Shown here: positions 1-5,151 of the stretch, piece after piece | Position numbering within the stretch: position 1 is the stretch's first letter | Layout of the letters: each line of letters begins with the position of its first letter | Origin: Roseimaritima sp. | GTDB lineage: Bacteria > Planctomycetota > Planctomycetia > Pirellulales > Pirellulaceae | DNA: 5,427 nt | Direction: 5' to 3' | Assembly (NCBI GenBank): GCA_007124075.1 | Contig: SLFV01000487.1 | Span: forward strand, 1 to 5,427 | Program-made: the position numbers and the translations under genes | Notes under the pieces: generated by a model | Told to the model about the DNA's origin: nothing | What the model saw: the letters and a program-made list of their open reading frames with translations, nothing else | The model's database searches: none

Positions 1-1029
1 CATCGGCCTCAGCAAACGCTCTTCAAACACCTCCCGCAAGTCTCCATTGGTGCCGTCATTGTGCCCGCCACTGAGCGAGAAGACTCGCTCATAATTCTCA
101 GCAATGTCTTGCCAGTGAGCGTCAATTGGATCGCACGCCCCAGGGACCGGTGTCTGCACAATGTTGCTGCGACAAATGATATGAAAATGCTCATCCTCTC
201 GGCTTTGTCCCGAAAGGTACCCGATCTGGACGCGATATCGGGCCGGTTCTCCAAGCACGTCGATGTACCAGTTATTAACACCACCATGAACCTGGATGTC
301 ACGAACCTTTTGTTCGGCGGCATTCGTCGCTGCGTCGGTGATTGTGACCAAGCGGACGATCGGGCGAGCCGTGTGCCAGTGTTCCGCCAGTGCGGCCTGA
401 GCCCGCTGGACCGAAGCCCGCGTGATCTCCCAAGCAACATGCAGCCAAAACGGGTCACGTACCAGTAAAATGGCGCGGTCCTTCTCCGCTTGCGTGCCCG
501 TATCCTCGGAGCGTCCGTCTCCTCTGCTGCCAACGGAAACCTGCATGGAAAGGTCTTTCAACCGCTCCCGCATGGCCTGCTTCTCCTTCAGCATTCGCAA
601 CGAATCTGTGGAAAGCGTTGGTTGTTTCGGGGCTGTCTCCACAACCCGCGAGCGTCGACGGCTTCGCTTACTGGACTTCCGCGAAGCCGCTTTCTGGGAG
701 GCCGCCGCCCCGCTGACCGAAGGTTTTTTTTCCACGGCAGACCCGGTGGAACGAGCCGAGGATTTGGCCGATGAGCCGGATTTAAGCGACGGCTTTCTGC
801 GGGACCGGACCTTCTGCTCCCCACCGCCGGACTTGGCGGAACCCTTAGCTACCTCGGCACTGCCGCCCGCCGCCTCCGCTGGCTTACGCCGTGCCCGTCG
901 CTGCACCTTCCGTAATGCCTCAATCAATTCATCCTTCCGCATGCCATGCCAACCGGTGATCTCATGTTGACGCGCCAAATCGGCCAGGTCTCGGCGTGTT
1001 TGGGATTTCAGCTCGGCGGTGGTGATCAA
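1..1029 (-). CDS. DUF4912 protein with Rho-N/SAP-like N-terminus (partial, 3' end outside window)
   Basis: This is an uninterrupted reading frame of 343 codons that begins at a TTG (1027-1029) and leaves the window without a stop, so the C-terminus is missing. The TTG is chosen because AAGGAG lies 7 bases upstream and the protein then opens directly with a Rho-N/SAP-like helix-loop-helix (about residues 4-42, with RRDLADLAR and GMRKDELIEAL). Residues 43-135 are a low-complexity linker rich in Lys, Arg, Ser and Ala, probably disordered and basic. Residues 185-300 look like a DUF4912 domain: LLVRDPFWLHVAWEIT, then RVQIGYL, and RSNIVQTPVPG near its end. The molecular function of DUF4912 proteins is not known to me. 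The Rho-N-like segment and basic linker suggest nucleic-acid binding, by inference only. The gene is transcribed away from the atp operon, and no functional link to it is visible. Family assignment is by motif recall. Confidence 0.85.
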   Translation of the reverse strand, partial: MITTAELKSQTRRDLADLARQHEITGWHGMRKDELIEALRKVQRRARRKPAEAAGGSAEVAKGSAKSGGGEQKVRSRRKPSLKSGSSAKSSARSTGSAVEKKPSVSGAAASQKAASRKSSKRSRRRSRVVETAPKQPTLSTDSLRMLKEKQAMRERLKDLSMQVSVGSRGDGRSEDTGTQAEKDRAILLVRDPFWLHVAWEITRASVQRAQAALAEHWHTARPIVRLVTITDAATNAAEQKVRDIQVHGGVNNWYIDVLGEPARYRVQIGYLSGQSREDEHFHIICRSNIVQTPVPGACDPIDAHWQDIAENYERVFSLSGGHNDGTNGDLREVFEERLLRPM

Positions 1030-1036
1030 GAGAATT

Positions 1037-1042
1037 CTCCTT
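1037..1042 (-). promoter_or_regulatory. Shine-Dalgarno site of the DUF4912 gene
   Basis: The - strand reads AAGGAG, 7 bases before the TTG at 1029-1027. It is the strongest ribosome-binding site in the window and is the main reason to accept the TTG start over the internal ATG at codon 30. Confidence 0.75.
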
Positions 1043-1097
1043 GTGCACGAAAACGGGCGATCAACAGAACCTCTAAGGGGCTGATCTTTCCTCAACC

Positions 1098-1126
1098 ATT
1101 ATGCCAAGGGCAGCCGTTTTTTTCTA
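1098..1126 (-). promoter_or_regulatory. Candidate sigma70-like promoter for the DUF4912 gene
   Basis: On the - strand, TAGAAA (1126-1121, four of six matches to TTGACA) is followed after exactly 17 bases by CATAAT (1103-1098, five of six matches to TATAAT). Transcription would start near 1091 and give a leader of about 60 bases before the TTG start. This was read by eye; a chance match in 500 bases is possible. Confidence 0.4.
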
Positions 1127-1392
1127 GTAGAGGATTCCCGAATCGTGCTAATGGTAAATTACCCTGCGTCAGTTGCTTCATCCTGCAATCAATGGGACTT
1201 TGCCCGCCACGACCATCTTGCTCGACCGGCGCGTAAAGTTGAACCGGGGCCAAGTGTCGGCCCGATGTGAGGCAGAAAGTCGCAATCTGAGCTCACCAGT
1301 TGGGGGGGCGGTCGCGAGTTCCCAGCCGCGAGAAATGAGGCTCCAGCACTGCCGTCCCTTTACTGTTGCGAATCGAGAATGCCAGCCTGGTC

Positions 1393-1424
1393 GTTCGGGG
1401 TTGCTAACCGAACAACAATTTTTT
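1393..1424 (+). terminator. Terminator-like hairpin in the atp leader region
   Basis: GTTCGG (1393-1398) pairs with CCGAAC (1408-1413). An alternative fold pairs GTTC and GGTT, with a two-base GG bulge between them, to AACC and GAAC around a 3-base loop. Five bases later comes a run of six T (1419-1424). In the + direction this resembles an intrinsic terminator, yet no gene precedes it. It could end a short leader or small RNA ahead of atpZ, or be fortuitous. The gap between stem and T-run weakens it. Confidence 0.3.
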
Positions 1425-1436
1425 CCGCCCGCACCG

Positions 1437-1454
1437 CTTGCATTGAATTGCAAG
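1437..1454. repeat. Perfect dyad CTTGCA-N6-TGCAAG, possible operator
   Basis: Six-base arms at 1437-1442 and 1449-1454 are perfect inverted repeats separated by TTGAAT. The size and symmetry suit a dimeric DNA-binding regulator. The right arm overlaps the candidate -35 of the atp promoter (TTGCAA, 1448-1453), so binding there could block RNA polymerase. The protein that would bind is unknown. Confidence 0.35.
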
Positions 1455-1476
1455 TCAGGACAAGCTTTTCTATCAA
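1448..1476 (+). promoter_or_regulatory. Candidate promoter for the atp operon
   Basis: TTGCAA (1448-1453) and TATCAA (1471-1476) are 17 bases apart, and each matches four of six positions of the sigma70 consensus. The start would fall near 1483, giving a leader of roughly 40 bases before atpZ. It is a weak match, proposed because it is the best-spaced pair close to the operon. Confidence 0.3.
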
Positions 1477-1523
1477 GCGAGCGATGGGTTTCGCGACGAG
1501 CAACGTTGGGCTGTGACAAGAAG

Positions 1524-1736
1524 ATGGGTCGAATAGACCGCGGCCAAAGTCCGATTCGCATGATTGGGTTGGGGGTCGAATTTGCCGCTATTGTACTGGC
1601 TTCGATGTACTGTGGTTCGCTGGCTGATCGGTACTGGCTGAACACGTCAACTCCCTGGGGTCTACTGGGGCTCAGTCTGGCCGGTTTTTTGCTGGCGATC
1701 GTTCGGCTTGTCGTTAAGTCGCGTCAATGGTTGTGA
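1524..1736 (+). CDS. atpZ: AtpZ/AtpI-type F0 assembly protein, two-helix
   Basis: This is a 70-residue membrane protein of the AtpZ type (often annotated AtpZ/AtpI family or F0F1 ATPase subunit). Two hydrophobic helices (about residues 12-30 and 46-65) flank a short loop with the family pattern: Gly31, Asp35 and Thr43-Pro44-Trp45, followed by small residues in helix 2 (GLLGLSLAG). Members of this family sit at the head of atp operons and, where studied, associate with AtpI to support Mg2+/Ca2+ uptake or c-ring assembly. The ATG at 1524 is chosen for its normal family length. An in-frame TTG at 1506 and an ATG at 1560 are possible, and no clear ribosome-binding site decides between them. It is the first gene of the operon. 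A GC-rich hairpin with six T follows its stop directly. Family identity rests on motif recall, position and topology. Confidence 0.75.
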   Translation: MGRIDRGQSPIRMIGLGVEFAAIVLASMYCGSLADRYWLNTSTPWGLLGLSLAGFLLAIVRLVVKSRQWL

Positions 1737-1764
1737 AATCCGCGGAGTCGCCACGGGGTTTTTT
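1737..1764 (+). terminator. Terminator-like hairpin directly after atpZ
   Basis: CCG (1740-1742) pairs with CGG (1754-1756). The stem continues inward, across one C-A mismatch, as GG (1744-1745) with CC (1751-1752) around the loop AGTCG. After two further G comes a run of six T (1759-1764). A longer outer pairing GTGAA/TTCAC (1733-1737 with 1766-1770) also exists and includes the atpZ stop. It may act as a partial terminator or attenuator inside the operon, since the next genes clearly belong to the same unit. Confidence 0.35.
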
Positions 1765-1806
1765 ATTCACGATTACGTTATTTGGTTCACTGGCTTCGAA
1801 CGATTT

Positions 1807-2244
1807 ATGGTCTCTATTCAACGGCTGCTACTAGCTATTTTTGGCGCGTTCGCTATCTGTGCGGTCATCTTGTTGGCTTTACAAATCGCGACCGGTATCG
1901 ACCTGGCTCTCGGGTGGCTGGTCGGTGCTGTCTCATTAGTAATTGCCATGCTATCGGTTGTTCCCTTGGTGTTTGCTCGCACGGGGGTCCGGCAGCGTGC
2001 TGGCGGCGTCGTCGCGGCCGGCATTATGCTTTCCATGGCAATCCGGTTTTCGCTCGCATTTATATTTCTAATTTTTGTCTGGAACTGGCAGTTGGCCCCT
2101 CGACAAAGTGTGGGACTGTGGGGCATCTTTTGGTATTACGCCTTCCTTTTGGCGGAAATCTTTGTCTTTGCCCAAAGCCAGTGTCCCTCTCGCTGTCGGC
2201 GGTGGGGTATTCATTCCGTTTTTGCTCGTTTCGAAAAATCCTGA
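1807..2244 (+). CDS. AtpI-like four-helix membrane protein of the atp operon
   Basis: This is a 145-residue protein with four predicted membrane helices (about residues 6-27, 31-55, 65-91 and 101-122). The topology and place just before atpB fit ATP synthase protein I (AtpI/UncI), a non-stoichiometric factor that in several bacteria aids assembly of the c-ring. Features seen are GWLVGA at 36-41 in helix 2, Arg62, Arg64 and Arg80 around helix 3, and FWYYAFLLAE in helix 4. The polar tail after residue 123 has two Cys and several Arg. The ATG at 1807 is the first strong start ahead of helix 1. No Shine-Dalgarno site is visible, and the frame is open upstream to about 1708 using a TTG inside atpZ. 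It lies 70 bases after atpZ and ends 4 bases before atpB, which suggests coupled translation. Sequence identity to AtpI is not obvious by eye, so the name is held back. Confidence 0.65.
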   Translation: MVSIQRLLLAIFGAFAICAVILLALQIATGIDLALGWLVGAVSLVIAMLSVVPLVFARTGVRQRAGGVVAAGIMLSMAIRFSLAFIFLIFVWNWQLAPRQSVGLWGIFWYYAFLLAEIFVFAQSQCPSRCRRWGIHSVFARFEKS

Positions 2245-2248
2245 CGTT

Positions 2249-3274
2249 ATGACATTGGCTTTGAACCATTACCTTTCCCCCTGGCTGGCTGCCTCCGACC
2301 CGGGCGTGCATGATCCGGTTGACCATGTTTTGCCACATGCGTTGCACTCGGAGCCGATCTTGAGGTTTCCCGTTCCTGGGGTTAGTGGCGATGTACCGTT
2401 CTTGCATATTTACGACGGGCAGTACAGTTTTTATTTCACCAATCACATGCTGATGACGTTGGTGTCTGCCCTCGTGATGAGCCTGGCTTTCCTTTACGCT
2501 TCACGGAGGATCCGTCCTCGTGGGGATTCGATAGCGGGGGTGGAGACTCGAGGACGGTTTGCTCAGTTGCTGGAGGCCATCTGCGCTTTTGTCCGTGATG
2601 AAGTTGCGCGTCCCAATTTGGGTGGACTAACGGACAAGTATATTGCCTACATTTGGACGATTTTCTTTTTCGTTTTGTTTTGCAATGTCCTGGGTCTGCT
2701 GCCGATTGGCTATGTTCTGCAGTTGTTGACCGGGGACGTTGGGTATTCGCATTGGGGTGGTACTGCAACCAGCAACCTTGCGCTCAATGGTGTTTTGGCG
2801 CTCACCTCTTTTCTTGCAATTTTGTTCATTGGGATTCGGGAGGTGGGAGCCAAGGCTTTCTTTGCGCACTTTAATCCGATCGGCTGGGAGGCTAAGATGC
2901 TGCCGCTAGCAATTGGATTGTACGTGCTGGAATGGATGGGGTTGATTATCAAGTGCACTGTCTTGGCGATGCGTTTGTTTGGGACGATGATGGCGGGTCA
3001 CTTGGTGATCGCGGCCTTTGTTTTGTTGATTTTCTCGGCCGCGCAAGCTGGCAGCACTTTGGGTTATGGGGTTGGGTTTGCCGTCGTGGTGGGCGGCGCC
3101 CTTTTGACCTTGCTGGAATTGTTTATCTGCTGCTTGCAGGCATTTATTTTTACCTTTTTGACGGTGTTGTTTATTTCCGCCGGCGCGGTCTCACATCATG
3201 GCGGTGATCACGGTCACGATGGAAATGAAGGCGAAGCGGATGCTGCAACCGGTCGCGTGGCACATGCGGTTTGA
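2249..3274 (+). CDS. atpB: F0F1 ATP synthase subunit a
   Basis: Subunit a forms the two half-channels that carry ions to and from the c-ring in the membrane. The 341-residue protein is longer than the E. coli subunit (271), mostly because of an N-terminal region of about 65 residues with many His and a His/Asp/Gly-rich tail after residue 314. Membrane helices lie near 66-84, 131-155, 177-197, 216-262 (a hairpin pair) and 272-312. Key motifs are CNVLGLLP (145-152), MRLFGTMMAGHLV with the essential Arg242, and LELFICCLQAFIFTFL (289-304). His251 and Glu290 occupy the positions of E. coli Glu219 and His245, an exchanged pair like that of mitochondrial subunit a. The ATG at 2249 follows the preceding stop by 4 bases without a clear ribosome-binding site. 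A 7-bp inverted repeat spans its stop codon. Confidence 0.96.
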   Translation: MTLALNHYLSPWLAASDPGVHDPVDHVLPHALHSEPILRFPVPGVSGDVPFLHIYDGQYSFYFTNHMLMTLVSALVMSLAFLYASRRIRPRGDSIAGVETRGRFAQLLEAICAFVRDEVARPNLGGLTDKYIAYIWTIFFFVLFCNVLGLLPIGYVLQLLTGDVGYSHWGGTATSNLALNGVLALTSFLAILFIGIREVGAKAFFAHFNPIGWEAKMLPLAIGLYVLEWMGLIIKCTVLAMRLFGTMMAGHLVIAAFVLLIFSAAQAGSTLGYGVGFAVVVGGALLTLLELFICCLQAFIFTFLTVLFISAGAVSHHGGDHGHDGNEGEADAATGRVAHAV

Positions 3275-3296
3275 TTGGCTGTTGGTGGAAAACCGC
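3266..3296 (+). repeat. Inverted repeat spanning the atpB stop codon
   Basis: GCGGTTT (3266-3272) and AAACCGC (3290-3296) are perfect 7-base complements with a 17-base loop. The stop TGA (3272-3274) lies at the base of the loop. No T-run follows directly, so this is more likely an mRNA stem, perhaps an RNase barrier or processing signal, than a terminator. Confidence 0.45.
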
Positions 3297-3449
3297 TGAC
3301 GGTGTCTTGTTTAGTTTTGGGAAGTATCCATTGTCTGTTCTTGTAGGGGCAGATGTGTTTGATCGTTTGTTGATTTTCAGTTTGGCGATAGCCACACCTT
3401 TTGGCAGCCTCGTTGGGTTTGCCACCACAAATTTGGAGCGAATTGAGAG

Positions 3450-3728
3450 ATGTTTGAACTTGCATTGATGATGTTGACCTTCGCGCAAGAAACCACGTTG
3501 AGCGTGCCTGATTGGGGGCGTGCAGGGATCGGCGTGGGCATGGGGCTGATTCTGATGGGGGCTGGTTTGGGTATCGGTCGCAATGGTGGGTCGGCCGTTG
3601 ACGCCATTTCTCGTCAGCCCGAGGCGAGTGGTCCGATCGGGACCAATATGCTGATCGCGGCCGCTTTGATCGAAGGGGTGACGGTGATTGCCCTGATCTT
3701 GGCGTTCATTCTTCCTAGCGTTAAATAG
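3450..3728 (+). CDS. atpE: F0F1 ATP synthase subunit c
   Basis: Subunit c oligomerises into the membrane rotor ring and carries the exchanged ion. The 92-residue protein has the standard hairpin: helix 1 (about 24-46) with a Gly-repeat (GAGLGIGRNGG, 37-47), a polar loop with SRQPEASGPIG (54-64) that contacts the central stalk, and helix 2 (66-88) with the ion-binding Glu75 in LIEGVTVIALILAFIL. Aligned by hand to the Ilyobacter tartaricus Na+ subunit from the RQPE motif, the Na+ ligand positions Gln32 and Ser66 are Ile42 and Gly76 here, so proton coupling is likely. About 20 extra residues precede helix 1. ATG codons at 3468 and 3471 are alternatives, but GGAG at 3435-3438 fits the 3450 start with an 11-base gap. 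A 175-base leader separates it from atpB, and a terminator-like stem overlaps its stop. Confidence 0.97.
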   Translation: MFELALMMLTFAQETTLSVPDWGRAGIGVGMGLILMGAGLGIGRNGGSAVDAISRQPEASGPIGTNMLIAAALIEGVTVIALILAFILPSVK

Positions 3729-3758
3729 GGCAGTGCGGGTTTGTTGTGCCCTGTTTTT
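3723..3758 (+). terminator. Terminator-like hairpin overlapping the atpE stop codon
   Basis: GGGCA (3728-3732) pairs with TGCCC (3747-3751) around a 14-base loop. The stem extends outward through AAATA and TGTTT (with one G-T pair) to about ten pairs, and five T occupy 3754-3758. The stem includes the TAG stop of atpE (3726-3728). It is a good shape for a partial terminator or a 3' stabilising stem that would leave more atpE message than downstream message. That fits the high copy number of subunit c, but the function is inferred. Confidence 0.5.
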
Positions 3759-3783
3759 AGCTTGTTCTCATCTGAGATGATTC

Positions 3784-4437
3784 ATGAACGTAAGAATCGC
3801 TTTGTTTCCGTTGCTGTGCCTGATTGCTTGTTCGGTTTCGCTCGTTTTTCAGCCGAGCTTAATGGCGGTCGACGCGACGGCGGAGATCGCTGGCGATCGT
3901 GAACTGGCTGCCGCAGGTCACGCTCATCATGGTCCTCCCACCAGTCCGCTACTCAACGTGGATGTCGGCTCAGCGATCTGGAATTTGATGATTTTTGTGG
4001 TTGTTTTTTTCGTCTTGGCGATGTTTGTTTGGCCGCCGATCTTACGTGGCCTGCAGGCTCGCGAATCGAGGATTCACAACGACTTGGTCGATGCGGAAGA
4101 GGCGCGGAAGGAAGCGGTGATGCTGCGCAGTGATTTGCAGGCTCAGCTTGACCAGGCCCAGGCCAAGATACAGGCAATGCTGAACGAGGCGCGTGGTGAC
4201 GCAGAGGTTTCGGGGCAACGGATTGTCGAGATGGCGAAGGAGGAGGCCGAACGATCAAGGCAGCGTGCGATAGCCGAGATTGAGTCGGCCAAGAAGGTGG
4301 CCTTGGCTGAAATGGCGGATCAAACGACCTCGATTGCAATGTCGTTGGCAAAACAGGTTGTGGGGCGGGAGTTGAAGTCGGAGGATCACGCGGATTTGAT
4401 TCGGCAGTCACTCGATCACCTGCCAAGTGCTAATTAA
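3784..4437 (+). CDS. atpF: F0F1 ATP synthase subunit b with N-terminal signal-like extension
   Basis: Subunit b is the membrane-anchored dimeric peripheral stalk that holds the catalytic head still. In this 217-residue protein the usual anchor is at about 64-84 (AIWNLMIFVVVFFVLAMFVW), followed by PPILRGLQARE and a long charged coiled coil (about 90-195) rich in Ala, Glu, Lys and Gln. The C-terminus (VVGRELKSEDHADLIRQSL) is typical of the delta-binding end. Unlike E. coli b (156 residues, anchor at the N-terminus), an extra 60 residues precede the anchor. They begin with a short basic start (Arg4), a hydrophobic stretch and LIAC (13-16), which matches a lipobox, and then hold a His-rich stretch GHAHHG (45-50). 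The ATG at 3784 is needed for this leader; the ribosome-binding site is weak (GAG about 6 bases upstream). Confidence 0.95.
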   Translation: MNVRIALFPLLCLIACSVSLVFQPSLMAVDATAEIAGDRELAAAGHAHHGPPTSPLLNVDVGSAIWNLMIFVVVFFVLAMFVWPPILRGLQARESRIHNDLVDAEEARKEAVMLRSDLQAQLDQAQAKIQAMLNEARGDAEVSGQRIVEMAKEEAERSRQRAIAEIESAKKVALAEMADQTTSIAMSLAKQVVGRELKSEDHADLIRQSLDHLPSAN

Positions 4438-4469
4438 CGTCGCGGACTCTTTTGCTGGACCAGTTACTG

Positions 4470-5096
4470 ATGCCCGAGCTAATTAAATTTGAAACCGTGT
4501 TAGACACCGGTGCCGAGAAATTGGGTGCAACCTATGCCGCAGCGTTGTTGGGTGCGGCCAACAAGGAGGGCGCCGTCGACCAGGTGCTGGCGGAACTGGG
4601 GCAGTTTGTCGATGTAGCATGTGTGCAGCATCCTCAATTGGGCGTTGCGCTGGCTTCGCCGCGTGTCGCAGTCGCGGAGAAAGTTCGAGTCCTGGACCGC
4701 TTGATTGGGGATCAGTTGCATCCGGTGATGTTGCGTTTTCTTAAGGTTTTGGCGGTTCGTGGCAGACTGGGCTACATCCATGCCGTCTACGACGCAGCGG
4801 TTTCTCAGCACGACGCGCTGTTGGGACGTGTGGTTGCCGAGGTGTGTTCGGCAGTCGCGCTGAGCGATGACTTGCGGAGGAGCATTGAGAAGCGTTTGGA
4901 GTCGTTGTTCGCCTGCCAAGTTCGACTACAAGAGGTGGTCGACGCCAGTCTATTGGGCGGGATCGTGGTCCGTGTTGGCGACACGGTTTTTGATGCCAGT
5001 GCGGCAACCCGCTTGGAAGCGGTAGCGCGGCAAGCCCAAAAAGGTTTTTCGAAGCGTTTGCTGGAGAATTTTGACCGCTTCGCGGTAGTTATGTAA
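4470..5096 (+). CDS. atpH: F0F1 ATP synthase subunit delta
   Basis: Delta joins the top of the catalytic head to the b stalk (equivalent to mitochondrial OSCP). The 208-residue protein shows the family landmarks in order: [10 protein letters not shown] (21-30), [18 protein letters not shown] (61-78), [11 protein letters not shown] (90-100), and the C-terminal [15 protein letters not shown] (163-177) followed by ATRLEAV. It is about 30 residues longer than E. coli delta, partly from some 17 extra residues ahead of the conserved YA motif. The ATG at 4470 is chosen; an in-frame TTG at 4452 would add six residues. No clear Shine-Dalgarno site is seen. It starts 32 bases after atpF and ends 55 bases before atpA, in the usual F-H-A order. 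Confidence 0.95.
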   Translation: MPELIKFETVLDTGAEKLGATYAAALLGAANKEGAVDQVLAELGQFVDVACVQHPQLGVALASPRVAVAEKVRVLDRLIGDQLHPVMLRFLKVLAVRGRLGYIHAVYDAAVSQHDALLGRVVAEVCSAVALSDDLRRSIEKRLESLFACQVRLQEVVDASLLGGIVVRVGDTVFDASAATRLEAVARQAQKGFSKRLLENFDRFAVVM

Positions 5097-5124
5097 AGGT
5101 CCATTCCACACTCTTTTTTTGTGT

Positions 5125-5139
5125 CCCGCCAATTGTGGG
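5125..5139 (+). promoter_or_regulatory. Small hairpin touching the atpA ribosome-binding site
   Basis: CCCGC (5125-5129) can pair with GTGGG (5135-5139) around the loop CAATT, with one G-T pair. The purine stretch GGGAAAG (5137-5143), 8 bases before the atpA ATG, is the likely ribosome-binding site, and its first three bases lie in the stem. The stem is short, so any effect on translation is speculative. Confidence 0.25.
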
Positions 5140-5151
5140 AAAGATACACGA

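Larger units (their letters stand above)
1030..1523. other. Divergent intergenic region between the DUF4912 gene and the atp operon
   Basis: These 494 bases hold no gene I can support. The left end carries the promoter and leader of the - strand gene. The middle and right hold inverted repeats: GGTAA-A-TTACC (1153-1163), GGGCC/GGCCC with a 7-base loop (1247-1263), TCGCG/CGCGA with a 10-base loop (1312-1331), a terminator-like hairpin (1393-1424) and the dyad CTTGCA-N6-TGCAAG (1437-1454). There is also a run of seven G at 1302-1308. The atpZ frame stays open upstream to about 1173, but that translation looks non-coding. I recognise no riboswitch, tRNA or known RNA family. Confidence 0.7.

Noticed and set aside
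9..533. 174-codon open frame on the - strand
   Set aside because: It lies in a different frame within the DUF4912 gene, whose own frame has clear domain motifs and a good start site. This one is a shadow.
1102..1123. TGCC/GGCA hairpin followed by seven T as a + strand terminator
   Set aside because: The stem has only four pairs, no + strand gene precedes it, and the T-run is better explained as part of the candidate - strand promoter.
1173..1523. Open frame extending the atpZ gene upstream by about 117 codons
   Set aside because: The translation is rich in Cys, Arg and Ser with no hydrophobic or family pattern, and AtpZ proteins are usually under about 110 residues. The region fits a leader better than coding sequence.
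2075..2248. Longer subunit a starting at an upstream TTG
   Set aside because: The extra 58 residues overlap the AtpI-like gene and do not resemble subunit a. The ATG at 2249, right after the preceding stop, is the natural start. A frameshift joining the end of the AtpI-like gene to this frame was considered, but the helices of that gene are complete without it.
3271..3468. 65-codon open frame between atpB and atpE
   Set aside because: It overlaps the ends of both genes, has no ribosome-binding site and no recognisable family. It is most likely chance within the leader of atpE.
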